From Nocardia albiluteola (GTDB lineage Bacteria; Actinomycetota; Actinomycetes; Mycobacteriales; Mycobacteriaceae), in the NCBI RefSeq assembly GCF_018860155.1, contig NZ_JAHKNI010000002.1, positions 62,001-126,000 on the forward strand: a stretch of DNA of 64,000 nucleotides, read 5' to 3'. The notes beneath the pieces are model-generated. The model was not told the DNA's origin. It made no database searches and saw nothing but the letters and a program-made list of their open reading frames with translations. How positions within the stretch are numbered: the stretch's first letter is position 1; each line of letters starts with the position of its first letter. A program made the translations under genes and the position numbers. Positions 25,143 to 34,826 of the stretch are shown here, piece by piece.

Positions 25143-26201
25143 TCAGCCCGGGGCGCCGTCGTCCTCCGGACGGATCCGGGGCGGAGGGGTGCGATTCGAG
25201 CGCGCGAACTGGCCGGGGGTCTGGCCGCTCCGGTCGCGGAATGCCGCCGCGAAGGCCGACACGCTGGAGTAGCCGAGGCGGCTTGCGACCGTGCCGACGG
25301 TGCAGCCCGTGGCCAGCAGTTCCTCGGCCAGGATTCCCGTTGTCTCGCAAGCCAGTTCGCGGAACGTGGTGCCCTCGTCGGCGAGCCGGCGGCGCAGCGT
25401 GCGCACGCTCATGTGCAGGTCCGCCGCGATCGCCGATTGATCGACAACCCGGCCGTTCCGGATGAGCAGCGCGCGTACCTGCCCGGACAGGCCCGTGCGG
25501 GTACGGCGGCTTTCGACGATCTGCTCGCACATCTGCTCGTACTGCCGCCGCATGATCGAATTCGCCTGTGGCATAGGACGGTGCAGGTCCGCGGCGTCCA
25601 GTGCCACGATGTTCGCGGGCTGGTCGAACGCGATCTCGCGGATGCCGAGCAGCTTTCCGACCGCCTCGTAGACCGGGGCGTACGACAGCGTCGTCTCGAG
25701 CCGATTGGCGACGATGTCCCAGCTCAACAGGTCGCGCTGGACCGTGCGCATCACTGCCAGGTCGCGCTCGATCGCGAACCGGCGCACCCGGGCGGGCGCG
25801 GCCTCGGCGTCGAGGGCCACCAGCACCTCGGTATCGACGTCGGCGAGGGAGAGCCGGGTGTAGGCGAAGGACAGATCGGCATAGTGAACCCAGAGCTCGA
25901 TCATCTCGCGCACGGTCGAGCAACTGCTCAGCGCGATCCCGAGGCTGCCCAGCATCGGCAGGCGCACCGAGAAACCGGCCAGCAGGCCCAGCCCCGGCTC
26001 GTCACCGGACGTGGCGAGGATGTTGCCGATGATCCCGAATTCCTGCGCTATGTCGATCTCGACGCCCGGGTCCTCCAGATCGCGCTCGCGCAGGTCGGTA
26101 CCGGCCAGCGCCGCGGCACGAGTCATGCCTCGGCTAACGGCGAAGTCGACCAGCGTCGCCGCGCTGTGAATCGAACGCACACACCAGGAATCGTCGAGCA
26201 T
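25143..26201 (-). CDS. AraC-family regulator with arabinose-binding-type N-terminal domain
   Basis: A 352-residue regulator. Residues ~20-210 match the Arabinose_bd-type N-terminal domain common in mycobacterial/nocardial AraC proteins (GLLAGFSVRLPMLGSLGIAL and similar). The C-terminal ~90 residues form the double helix-turn-helix: IAADLHMSVRTLRRRLADEG and VASRLGYSSVSAFAAAFRDR. The ATG at 26201 (MLDDSWCV) has GGGGGATC upstream and is preferred over the in-frame TTG at 26249. No obvious target operon adjoins it; its upstream gap of ~550 bp leads to phoP. Confidence 0.85.
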   Translation of the reverse strand: MLDDSWCVRSIHSAATLVDFAVSRGMTRAAALAGTDLRERDLEDPGVEIDIAQEFGIIGNILATSGDEPGLGLLAGFSVRLPMLGSLGIALSSCSTVREMIELWVHYADLSFAYTRLSLADVDTEVLVALDAEAAPARVRRFAIERDLAVMRTVQRDLLSWDIVANRLETTLSYAPVYEAVGKLLGIREIAFDQPANIVALDAADLHRPMPQANSIMRRQYEQMCEQIVESRRTRTGLSGQVRALLIRNGRVVDQSAIAADLHMSVRTLRRRLADEGTTFRELACETTGILAEELLATGCTVGTVASRLGYSSVSAFAAAFRDRSGQTPGQFARSNRTPPPRIRPEDDGAPG

Positions 26202-26541
26202 GACGCAGATGATCCCCCAATCTCCAGCACCCTCAACATGTATAGGCAATCATGCAGCTACTTCAACTGACTGCGGGCGTGTCGCTCCGGGTCAAGCCGG
26301 AGTGCATGGTTGGCCGCAATTCGCAGAAATGTGACCGACAACCAACACTCGAAGGGTACGCCATTTGGGCACGCCCGGAACCGATTTCCGGGCCGGAACT
26401 CGGCGCCGGCGGTGGACCGCCGGGTGCTTCGGGAGTATCGCTGACAAGTTGCGAAGATCCCGATCGGTATGGTTTTTGATGCTGATCGCCATGGCCGACA
26501 AGTTCCGGCAGGCCGAGGACCTCACGAACGCGACCGTCGAC

Positions 26542-26566
26542 GTGTAGCCGCGCCCAGCGGCTACAC
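26542..26566 (+). terminator. Hairpin in the phoP leader region
   Basis: GTGTAGCCGC and GCGGCTACAC pair perfectly around GCCCA. The TAG of the short frame 26479-26547 lies inside the left arm. With no T-run it could be a factor-assisted terminator, an attenuator-like element or a regulatory dyad. It is 180 bp upstream of phoP. Confidence 0.45.
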
Positions 26567-26670
26567 GGTGCCCGGCGTCCGGTCTTCCGGATTCGACACG
26601 CCTTCCGAACACGCCGGTGCGATGGGCGCTACCCCTCGATACGGGTCCGAAGCGGCTGCTCACCGGGCCT

Positions 26671-26721
26671 TCTCATCGAAGTTTCAGATCGCTCGCAGGA
26701 AACTCCCAGTCAACGTTCAGC
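26671..26721 (+). promoter_or_regulatory. PhoP-box array (five half-sites, exact 11-bp period)
   Basis: Heptamers TCTCATC, TTTCAGA, TCGCAGG, TCCCAGT and GTTCAGC start at 26671, 26682, 26693, 26704 and 26715, each separated by exactly four bases. Mycobacterial PhoP binds direct repeats of about TCACAGC with a 4-bp spacer. The CAG core recurs in four of the five units. The array ends 34 bp before the phoP start, which suggests autoregulation. Confidence 0.75.
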
Positions 26722-26754
26722 GAGTTCGAGCCTGCATGGAGGACGATGGCCTGC

Positions 26755-27488
<734 letters not shown>

Positions 27489-27492
<4 letters not shown>

Positions 27493-29015
27493 GCATTCGG
27501 CAGCTCGGTGACGAGACTGCCGGCGCCGACCCCATGGCCGATATGCCGCCCGCACCCCGCACCAGACCCTTGCAGGCGGCGCGACGGACTCTGTCGCGGT
27601 CGTTCGCGTCGGTGCCGCTGCGGGTGACGCTGGTCGTCGCGCTGGTGGTGCTGGCCGGACTCGGTCTGCTGGTGTCGGGGGTCGTGGTGACCTCAGTGAT
27701 GAACCGGATCCTGATCGACCGGGTCGACACCCAGATCAGGGACGCGCTCGGCGGATTCGCCAATCCCAGTGCGCAGCCGCCCGAGAGACTGCCCACCCGG
27801 CACGGGATGGAGCGGCCGCCGTCGCTGTTCTACGTGCGCGTGCAGGATCCCTCGGGCGTGGTGCGGTTCCAGTTCGGCGCCAACGTCAGCGCCCCCGATA
27901 TTCCGTCCGATCTCGGGCGTCACCCGAGAACGGTGGGCTCGGTGGGGAATGCGGGTGAGCACTGGCGCGCGGCGCGGCTGACGAACGCCGACGGCGCCAG
28001 CGTCGTGGCGCTGCGGCTGCAGGAGACCCAGAACATCGTCGACCGGATGGTCGGCCTCGAGGTCATCGTCGGCGCGCTGGTGTTGCTGGCGCTGGCGGTC
28101 GTCGCGCAATTCGTGATCCGGCGCAGCCTGCGTCCGCTGCGCGAGGTGGAGAAGACCGCGTCCGCGATCGCGGGCGGCGATCTGCATCGGCGAGTTCCCG
28201 TGCACGGCACCAACACCGAGGTGGATCTGCTGTCGCAGTCGCTGAACGGGATGCTCTCGCAGATTCAGCAGGCCTTCGCCGCCACCGAGGCCTCGGAGGA
28301 GGCCGCGCGGCGTTCGGAGGCCAAGATGCGGCGCTTCGTCGCCGATGCCAGCCACGAGCTGCGCACCCCGCTGACCACGATCAAGGGCTTCGCGGAGCTG
28401 TATCGGCAAGGGGCACTTGCGGATCCGGAGATGCTCATGAACCGGATCGAGCGCGAGGCGAACCGGATGAGCCTGCTGGTGGAGGATCTGCTGATGCTCG
28501 CGCGCCTGGACGCGCAGCGGCCGCTGGAGCGCCGGCCGGTCGATCTGCTGGCGCTGGCCAGCGATGCGGTGCACAATGCGCGTGCGGTCGACGCCGCGCA
28601 GCGACCGGAGGGGCCACCGCGGCCCATCGATATCGAAATCCGTTCGGGTGAAGGCACTCTGGAGATATCCGGCGACGAGGCGCGGCTGCGCCAGGTGCTG
28701 GGAAATCTGCTCAACAATGCGCTCATCCACACCCCGCACGACGCCGCGGTGACCGTCCGGCTGACCCCCGCGTCCGAGGAGGTGCTGCTCGAGGTCGCCG
28801 ACGCCGGTCCCGGGCTGCCGCCCGGCGAAGCCGAGCGACTGTTCGAGCGCTTCTACCGTGCCGACGCCTCCCGCACCCGCGATACCGGCGGCACCGGGCT
28901 GGGCCTGTCCATCGTCCAGGCGCTGGTCACCGCGCACGGCGGCCGCGTCGGATGCGCGAGCGCGCCGGGCGAGGGCACCGTGTTCTCGGTGCACCTGCCC
29001 CGCGAGGCGCCCTGA
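27489..29015 (+). CDS. phoR: Sensor histidine kinase PhoR
   Basis: A 508-residue membrane kinase. After a cytoplasmic N-terminus come TM1 (VALVVLAGLGLLVSGVVVTS), a ~130-residue extracytoplasmic sensor domain, TM2 (VIVGALVLLALAVVAQFV), a HAMP segment (RRSLRPLREVEKTASAIAGG) and the phospho-acceptor His at about residue 289 in DASHELRTPLTTIKGFAEL. The N, G1 and G2 boxes are NLLNNALIH, ADAGPGLP and GGTGLGLSIV. The ATG at 27489 overlaps the phoP stop. It phosphorylates PhoP; the signal is not shown by the sequence. Confidence 0.93.
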
Positions 29016-29030
29016 GGCGTCTACTTTCGT

Positions 29031-29456
29031 TTACTCTGGGACGTTGGCGCCGTAGCCGAGGTTGCGCAGGGCCTGCTTGATCTTGGCCTGAGCCTCGTCG
29101 AGGGATTCCTTGCTCGGGTCCGGATCCGCGCCGGAGATGTTGAAGTCCCCGAGCGAGAAGGCGGGGAACACGTGCAGATGCAGGTGCGGCACCTCGAGCC
29201 CGGCGATCAGCAGGCCCGCGCGCGGCGCGTCCCAGGCCGCGCGCACTGCCTGCCCGATCTTCTGGGCGACCGCGTTGATCCGCGCGAACGCCTCCGGATC
29301 CAGGTCCTGCCACTGGTCGATCTCCCGGCGCGGGACCACGAGCGTATGGCCCTGGGTGATCGGATTGATGGTCAGAAAGGCGACGAATTCGTCGTCCTCC
29401 CACACGAATCGCCCTGGCAGCTGGCCGGCAATGATCGCGCTGAAAACGGAAGCCAT
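29031..29456 (-). CDS. HIT-family hydrolase
   Basis: A 141-residue histidine-triad protein starting [20 protein letters not shown], with [11 protein letters not shown] and the triad [10 protein letters not shown]. The family hydrolyses or transfers nucleoside monophosphates. The ATG at 29456 is preferred because the fold begins there. It converges with phoR 15 bp away. M. tuberculosis has a HIT gene in the same place beside phoPR (Rv0759c from memory). Confidence 0.9.
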   Translation of the reverse strand: MASVFSAIIAGQLPGRFVWEDDEFVAFLTINPITQGHTLVVPRREIDQWQDLDPEAFARINAVAQKIGQAVRAAWDAPRAGLLIAGLEVPHLHLHVFPAFSLGDFNISGADPDPSKESLDEAQAKIKQALRNLGYGANVPE

Positions 29457-29558
29457 GCCGGGGACATTACGCCCCGGGGCCCCGGGGTCATCCGATCGTC
29501 CGATCGTCCGCGCCGATGCCTGCGTCACGGGAATCGCGCGTCCCCTAAGCTGTGCTGC

Positions 29559-30836
29559 GTGCGCGTACTCGTCATCGGTTCAGGAGCTCGTGAACACGCC
29601 CTGGTCGTCGCCCTGCGCCGGGATCCGGGGGTCACGGCGATCTGCGCCGCGCCCGGCAATCCGGGTATCGCCCAGCAGGCGCAGGTGCGGCCGGTCGATC
29701 CGACCAGTGCCGAATCGGTCGTGGGCCTGGCCACCGACTACGAGGCGGATCTGGTGGTGATCGGCCCCGAGGTGCCGCTGGTGCTCGGCATCGCCGACGC
29801 GGTGCGGGCGGCCGGTATCGCCTGTTTCGGCCCGTCAGCCGCGGCCGCCCGGATCGAGGGCTCCAAGGCCTTCGCCAAGGACGTGATGGTCGCGGCGGGG
29901 GTGCGCACCGCACACAGCGAGATCGTCGACCATCCCGGTGAACTGGACGCTGCGCTGGATCGCTTCGGCCCGACCTGGGTGGTCAAGGACGACGGCCTGG
30001 CCGCCGGCAAGGGCGTGGTGGTGACCACCGATCGCTCCGCCGCCCGCGACCACGGCGCCGAGCTCCTCGAACAGGGACATCCGGTGCTGTTGGAGTCGTT
30101 CCTCGACGGTCCCGAGGTATCGCTGTTCTGCCTGGTCGACGGCGAGACCGTGATACCGCTGCTGCCCGCGCAGGATCACAAGCGGGTCGGTGACGGCGAC
30201 ACCGGGCCCAACACCGGCGGCATGGGCGCCTATACCCCGCTGCCGTGGCTGCCCGCCGACTCGCTGCGCGAGATCGTCGAGGACGTGGTGAAACCCGTTG
30301 CGGCCGAGATGGTCCGGCGCGGGGTTCCGTTCTCGGGCCTGCTGTACGCCGGACTCGCGATGGGCCAGGCCGGGCCCGCGGTGATCGAATTCAATTGCCG
30401 CTTCGGCGATCCCGAGACCCAGGCGGTGCTGGCGCTGCTGGACAGCCCGCTGGGCGAGCTCCTGAATGCCACCGCCACGGGCACCCTCGCGCGGGTGCAG
30501 GCCCCGCGCTGGCGGGACGGTTCGGCGATCACGGTGGTGCTGGCGGCGGAGAACTATCCGGGCCGCCCGCGCACCGGCGATCTGATCGCCGGGGTGGAGG
30601 CCGTGGAGCCGAATACCGAAGTACTGCATGCCGGTACGGCCCAGCGCGCGGGCGGCGGCCTGATCTCCGCGGGCGGCCGCGTGCTGAACGTGGTGGCCAC
30701 CGGCGCCGATCTCACCGAGGCCCGCGCCCGCGCCTACGAGCGCATTACCAAGATCAAACTGCCGGGCAGCCACTACCGCACGGATATCGCCCTGCCCGCC
30801 GTCGAGGATCGGATCGCGCTGCCGACGCGGGTCTGA
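29559..30836 (+). CDS. purD: Phosphoribosylamine-glycine ligase PurD
   Basis: A 425-residue ATP-grasp enzyme of de novo purine synthesis joining phosphoribosylamine and glycine. It starts at GTG 29559 ([19 protein letters not shown]). Typical segments are [55 protein letters not shown] and [15 protein letters not shown]. The C-terminus (RIALPTRV) is encoded by the first unit of a 28-bp minisatellite that continues past the stop, so the last residues may vary among strains. Confidence 0.96.
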   Translation: MRVLVIGSGAREHALVVALRRDPGVTAICAAPGNPGIAQQAQVRPVDPTSAESVVGLATDYEADLVVIGPEVPLVLGIADAVRAAGIACFGPSAAAARIEGSKAFAKDVMVAAGVRTAHSEIVDHPGELDAALDRFGPTWVVKDDGLAAGKGVVVTTDRSAARDHGAELLEQGHPVLLESFLDGPEVSLFCLVDGETVIPLLPAQDHKRVGDGDTGPNTGGMGAYTPLPWLPADSLREIVEDVVKPVAAEMVRRGVPFSGLLYAGLAMGQAGPAVIEFNCRFGDPETQAVLALLDSPLGELLNATATGTLARVQAPRWRDGSAITVVLAAENYPGRPRTGDLIAGVEAVEPNTEVLHAGTAQRAGGGLISAGGRVLNVVATGADLTEARARAYERITKIKLPGSHYRTDIALPAVEDRIALPTRV

Positions 30837-31080
30837 ACGTCGCGCTGCCCATCAGGGTCTGAATGCGGCGCGCCGCCCACTCGGGTCTGAATGCGCGGCG
30901 CTGCCCACTCGGGTCTGAATGCGTTGCGCTGCCTGCGTGCGTCCGAATGCGTTGCGCTACTTGCCCGGTTCCGAATGCCGCGCGTTGCCCAACCTGGGTG
31001 TGGGTGCATCGTGTTTCCCGCCGGGGTGTGAATGCGTAGCCCTGCTTGTCCCGGGTCCGAATGCGCCGGGTCCTGAGGGT
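30816..31080. repeat. 28-bp degenerate minisatellite running out of purD
   Basis: About nine degenerate units of ~28 bp, best seen as GCGCTGCCCACTCGGGTCTG followed by AATGCGTT. Starts include 30816, 30842, 30870, 30898 and 30926, with decaying copies to ~31080. The purD TGA is the TGA of GGTCTGAA in the first unit, so the array looks like reiteration of the purD 3' end. It fills the gap to the convergent M23 peptidase gene. Confidence 0.85.
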
Positions 31081-31089
31081 CACGCTGCG

Positions 31090-32199
31090 TCAGGTGATCG
31101 TGATCCCGTGAAAGGCCAACCAGGGCAGGGGATCTACGTGCTGGCCGTTGACGAGGATCTCGAAGTGCAGGTGCGGGCCCGTGGAGTCGCCGCGGTTGCC
31201 GACGCGCGCGATCTGCTGACCGGCGCGCACGCGCTGGCCGACTGAGACCGAGAAGTCGTACATGTGGCCGTATACCGAGATGGTGCCGTCGTCGTGGCGG
31301 ATGCGCACCCACAGTCCGAAACCCTGTGCGGGGCCCGCGTCGATCACGGTGCCGGCGGCGACGGCGTAGATGGGTGACCCGATCGGGGCGGCGATATCGA
31401 TGCCGTAATGGAAACCGCCCCAGCGCATTCCGTAGCCCGAGCTGAACACCCCGCGGGCGGGCAGCGCGTAACCGCCGAGGGTGGATTCGATGCCGCCAGG
31501 CAGCGAGGCGGCGGCGCCGTCGCCGAGCCACGGCGCGGCCTGGCCCGCCACCGCCGCGGCCGCCTCGGCCTTGGCGCGGTCCAGGGTGGCCTGTGAGGCC
31601 GCGGCCACCACCTCCTGCTCGCGCAGCCGCTCGCCGTTGTCGATGGCCGCCAGATCCCGTTCGCTGGTCTCCGGATCGGCCTGGACCTGCAGCGGGTATG
31701 CGACCGGAATCCGTTGTGCCGTACCAAGTGTCGGTGTGCTATCCACCTGTCGCGGCGGGACGGCGTCCGCGGCCGCGAACAGAGCCACGACCGCGATGCC
31801 GCCGACCAGTACCCGGTGCCCGAGCACCCAGGCGCGCCCGTCGGACCAGCGGGCCTGTACGTCCTCGCGCCAATCCCGGCGCAGCAATGCCCGCGCGCCC
31901 GCCACGCGACCCGGCAGCCCGTGCAGCGAGGCGACTGCCCGGGTTCGAAATCCGCGTGCCGAGGCGAGGGTGCGGGCTCGGAATCCGCGCAACGAGGCGG
32001 CGATCCGGGCCCGGACGCCGCGTCGCCCGGGCTCCTGTCGCATCCGGCCCCCGGTGGCTCCGCGAAACCAGGTTCGCGCCCGGAGACGACGCCTTCGTCC
32101 TCGTCCGGCCGATCGCTCTCGCTCCAGCTCTACGCGCCAGTCGGGCCGGACGATGGTCCGACTCCCCTCTGGGATCTTGGTGCGCGCCCGGGAAGGCAT
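31090..32199 (-). CDS. M23-family metallopeptidase, membrane-anchored
   Basis: A 369-residue protein with a ~130-residue Arg/Ala-rich cytoplasmic N-terminus containing three 11-residue repeats (RGFRARTLASA type), one membrane helix (VLVGGIAVVALFAAADAV), a coiled linker and a C-terminal LytM domain. Zinc motifs are HYGIDIA (H-x3-D) and HLHFE (HxH). Such enzymes cut peptidoglycan cross-bridges or act as non-catalytic activators; the intact ligands suggest activity. The ATG is at 32199. In M. tuberculosis an M23 gene also lies beside the purD/purB region. Confidence 0.88.
   Translation of the reverse strand: MPSRARTKIPEGSRTIVRPDWRVELERERSAGRGRRRRLRARTWFRGATGGRMRQEPGRRGVRARIAASLRGFRARTLASARGFRTRAVASLHGLPGRVAGARALLRRDWREDVQARWSDGRAWVLGHRVLVGGIAVVALFAAADAVPPRQVDSTPTLGTAQRIPVAYPLQVQADPETSERDLAAIDNGERLREQEVVAAASQATLDRAKAEAAAAVAGQAAPWLGDGAAASLPGGIESTLGGYALPARGVFSSGYGMRWGGFHYGIDIAAPIGSPIYAVAAGTVIDAGPAQGFGLWVRIRHDDGTISVYGHMYDFSVSVGQRVRAGQQIARVGNRGDSTGPHLHFEILVNGQHVDPLPWLAFHGITIT
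31925..32023. repeat. 33-bp coding minisatellite in the M23 gene
   Basis: Three 33-bp units start at 31925, 31958 and 31991, each with GAGGCG near the front and TCGGAATCCGCG-like sequence at the end. They encode 11-residue arginine-rich repeats in the cytoplasmic N-terminal region of the peptidase. Confidence 0.8.
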
Positions 32200-32352
32200 T
32201 GGCCGACGATAACAGGGCGGTTGTCCGGATCACGGTTGGCGCGGCCACCGGATGGGCGGATCTGTGACGGTGCTCTCACGCCGCGCGGGAGCCCGTTTGC
32301 CCAGGTAGCCTCGCTCGGCAATAGGTATTACATCGTCGTGTAGGGAATTCTC

Positions 32353-32439
32353 GTGGGCACCATCGTCACCTCGTTCGGCAGCATTTTCTCCCTCCTGGGC
32401 CACTTTCTCGAGCAGCAGGGAATCCTGCATCACCGCTGA
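32353..32439 (+). CDS. Candidate micro-protein (28 residues)
   Basis: A short frame with a GTG start and an AGGGAA ribosome-like site. It reads VGTIVTSFGSIFSLLGHF and ends QQGILHHR before TGA. It is amphipathic/hydrophobic and could be membrane-associated. It lies in the ~300-bp gap upstream of the aminotransferase and could be a leader peptide. Only the ribosome site and composition support it. Confidence 0.3.
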   Translation: MGTIVTSFGSIFSLLGHFLEQQGILHHR

Positions 32440-32502
32440 TACTCAGCCCGGCTAGCGGCCGCTGGGCGCATGCGGTATCGGCGCGTGCTTTACCGTCATC
32501 GG

Positions 32503-33663
32503 GTGCGCAGTGAATCTCGTCGGTCGACCGTTCCGTCCTTTTACGTCATGGATGTGTGGAAGGCGGCCGCCGCGCGTGCCCGCACCCACGGCGATGTGAT
32601 TGTGCTGGCCGCCGGGCAGCCCTCGACCCCGGCGCCGGCCCCGGTGCTGCGCGCCACGAAGGCCGCCCTCGATGCCGAATTGCTCGGATACACAGAGACT
32701 TTCGGCACTCTCGAGCTGCGCGAGGCGATCGCCGCGCACCACCGCGACGGGTACGGCATCGAGGTGGATGCCGACGATGTGGTGGTCACCACCGGATCAT
32801 CGGGCGCCTTCACCCTGATCTTCCTTGCCGCCTTCGATGTCGGCGACACCGTGGTGGTGGCCCGGCCGGGCTATCCGGCATACCGGAATACGCTGTCCGC
32901 CTTGGGGTGTCGCGTCGTCGAGCTCGACTGCGGCGCGCAGACCCGCTTCCAGCCGACGGTGGCGATGCTCGAGGCGCTGCCGGAACCGCCCGCGGGCCTG
33001 ATCGTGGCGAGCCCGGCGAATCCGACCGGGACCATGATCGCCCCCGACGAGCTGGCCGCGCTGGCCCGCTGGTGCGACGCGCACGGCACGCTGCTGATCT
33101 CCGACGAGATCTACCACGGGATTTCCTACGACGGCTCGACGCCGACCGCGTGCGCCTGGGAGACCTCGCGGGAATCGGTGGTCATCGGTTCGGTGTCGAA
33201 GTACTTCTCCATGACAGGCTGGCGGCTGGGCTGGATGCTGGTGCCGCCGGGATTGCGCCCAGCCTTACAGCGGCTGGCCTCGAATATGACGGTGTGCCCG
33301 CCCGCAGTCTCCCAATATGCCGCGGTTCACGCCTTCGATCCCGAATCGCGGCGCGAACTCGACGGCCACGTGCGCCGCTACGCGCGGAACCGTGCGCTGC
33401 TGCTCGAGGGCCTGCCCAAGCTGGGCATCACCGAGCTGGCGCCCGCCGACGGCGCCTTCTACGCCTACGCCGACATCGCGCACCTCACCGACGACTCGAC
33501 CCGCTGGTGCGCGGACGTGCTGGCGCACACGGGCGTCGCGCTGGCGCCGGGAATCGACTTCGACACCGTGAATGGAACCCACACGGTGCGCATGTCCTTC
33601 GCCGGCGCGACGGCCGATATCGAGGAGGCGCTGGTGCGGCTGGGCCGCTACCTGGACGCTTGA
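32503..33663 (+). CDS. Pyridoxal-phosphate aminotransferase (class I/II)
   Basis: A ~386-residue fold-type I aminotransferase related to AspC/AspB-type enzymes. It shows SASPANPTGTMI-like residues (ASPANPTGTMI), DEIYHGISYDG, the PLP lysine in GSVSKYFSMTGWRLGW, and the C-terminal Arg in THTVRMSFAG. The GTG at 32503 is chosen; an ATG lies further upstream in frame (32470) but precedes any similarity. Substrates of relatives include aspartate and other amino acids. It is followed by a TetR regulator 187 bp downstream. Confidence 0.85.
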   Translation: MRSESRRSTVPSFYVMDVWKAAAARARTHGDVIVLAAGQPSTPAPAPVLRATKAALDAELLGYTETFGTLELREAIAAHHRDGYGIEVDADDVVVTTGSSGAFTLIFLAAFDVGDTVVVARPGYPAYRNTLSALGCRVVELDCGAQTRFQPTVAMLEALPEPPAGLIVASPANPTGTMIAPDELAALARWCDAHGTLLISDEIYHGISYDGSTPTACAWETSRESVVIGSVSKYFSMTGWRLGWMLVPPGLRPALQRLASNMTVCPPAVSQYAAVHAFDPESRRELDGHVRRYARNRALLLEGLPKLGITELAPADGAFYAYADIAHLTDDSTRWCADVLAHTGVALAPGIDFDTVNGTHTVRMSFAGATADIEEALVRLGRYLDA

Positions 33664-33850
33664 TAGGGTGCCTGAACCGGATTGTCCCGCAAAGACTTTC
33701 CGCACTCTCCCACCTGAGGGCCGCGGATGCGGTAGAAAAACTGTGGTTGTGTATTCAACACCGCTTGCACATTCGCCCCACTCAACTGGATTGTCACAGA
33801 TCGCACCGATTTGGCACGGATGAACCGATGATGACTGGCACGATGACACG

Positions 33851-34573
33851 GTGATCACCGCGACGACACCGAAAGGTGAAAGGCGTCGCCAAGCGTTGGT
33901 CGCGGCCGCCGCCGAGCTGTTACTCGAGGGAGGGTTCGACGCCGTCCGTCACCGCTCGGTGGCCACGCGCGCCGATCTCCCCCTGGCCTCGACGACGTAC
34001 TACTTCGACTCGCTCGAGGATCTGATCGCGCGCGCGGTCGAATTCAGCGGCAATGCGGAACTCGACGCGATGCGCCGGCGCATCGGCGAGGTGCCGCACC
34101 GCCGGCGCGGCGCCGACGCGACCGTCGATCTGATCCTGGACCTGCTGGTCGGCGCCGACGGCCCCGACGAGTACACGCGCGGGCGGCTGATCGCCCGGTA
34201 CGAGCGTTCGGTTGCCTCGGCGCGGCATCCGGAGCTGCGCGAGGTGCAGCTGCGGCTACGGGGTCAGCTCGAGGAATTGCTGGCCGATGTGTTGCGACGG
34301 TCCGATCGGGTGGTGCGCCCCGAACAGCTCCGCAGGCTGGTGGCGATGGTCGACGGCGCGGTGGTCGCGGCCCTCACCGAACTCGATCCGCAGCCGCGGC
34401 GGATGGCCCGCGGCGCGCTGCTCGAGCTGATCGACGTGATCGCCCCGCCCGCACCGCAGCACCCGATGCCGCCGCATGCCGCGCAACACGCGATCACGCA
34501 GCATCCGGCCGCGCCGCCGCACCGAACGGAATCTGTCCAGCATTGCGGCGAGTCCGTCCAGCATCGCGAATAG
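33851..34573 (+). CDS. TetR-family regulator
   Basis: A 240-residue TetR protein starting at GTG 33851 (MITATTPKGERRRQALV). The helix-turn-helix is HRSVATRADLPLASTTYYFD (an unusual TTYYF instead of GTLYRHF, as in BetI/RcdA-like groups), and a ~130-residue ligand domain follows. The last ~30 residues are His/Gln/Pro-rich and end in two heptad repeats (ESVQHCG, ESVQHRE) encoded by a 21-bp minisatellite, so the C-terminus is probably not part of the fold. Target unknown; the upstream aminotransferase is a candidate. Confidence 0.85.
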   Translation: MITATTPKGERRRQALVAAAAELLLEGGFDAVRHRSVATRADLPLASTTYYFDSLEDLIARAVEFSGNAELDAMRRRIGEVPHRRRGADATVDLILDLLVGADGPDEYTRGRLIARYERSVASARHPELREVQLRLRGQLEELLADVLRRSDRVVRPEQLRRLVAMVDGAVVAALTELDPQPRRMARGALLELIDVIAPPAPQHPMPPHAAQHAITQHPAAPPHRTESVQHCGESVQHRE

Positions 34574-34690
34574 ATGGTCGGCAGTGGGGTTTGTCGCCCG
34601 GCGCCGATTCGAACCGAATCGGTCCGGCATCGCGGCGAGTCGGTCCGGCATCGGGAGTTGCCGTCCGGCGCGGCGTCGCATCGGACCGAG
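34534..34690. repeat. 21-bp minisatellite at the TetR 3' end
   Basis: Units like GAATCGGTCCGGCATCGCGG occur in two pairs, ~34538-34574 and ~34617-34658, inside a larger ~80-bp duplication. The first pair is in the TetR frame and adds seven-residue repeats; the second lies past its TAG. The remaining gap to purB (to 34826) shows degenerate related sequence and no gene. Confidence 0.75.
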
Positions 34691-34826
34691 GGCCGCGGGC
34701 TCGGGCGGCGTGGCATCGGGGGTGTCAAGGGCGCATCGAACGGTCTCGGCTGTGGCGGCCCGACTGTCGCCCGACAGGGTGGAGCCCCGGCAATGCCATC
34801 TGCGCCGATCCGTAGACTAACCAGAT

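Larger units (their letters stand above)
26202..26754. other. Long intergenic region upstream of phoP
   Basis: About 550 bp between the divergent AraC gene and phoP. It contains a 10-bp-stem hairpin (26542-26566), preceded by a 22-codon frame (MLIAMADKFRQAEDLTNATV, 26479-26547) without a clear ribosome site, and an 11-bp-periodic PhoP-box array (26671-26721). Nothing recognisable was found between 26250 and 26470. Confidence 0.5.
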
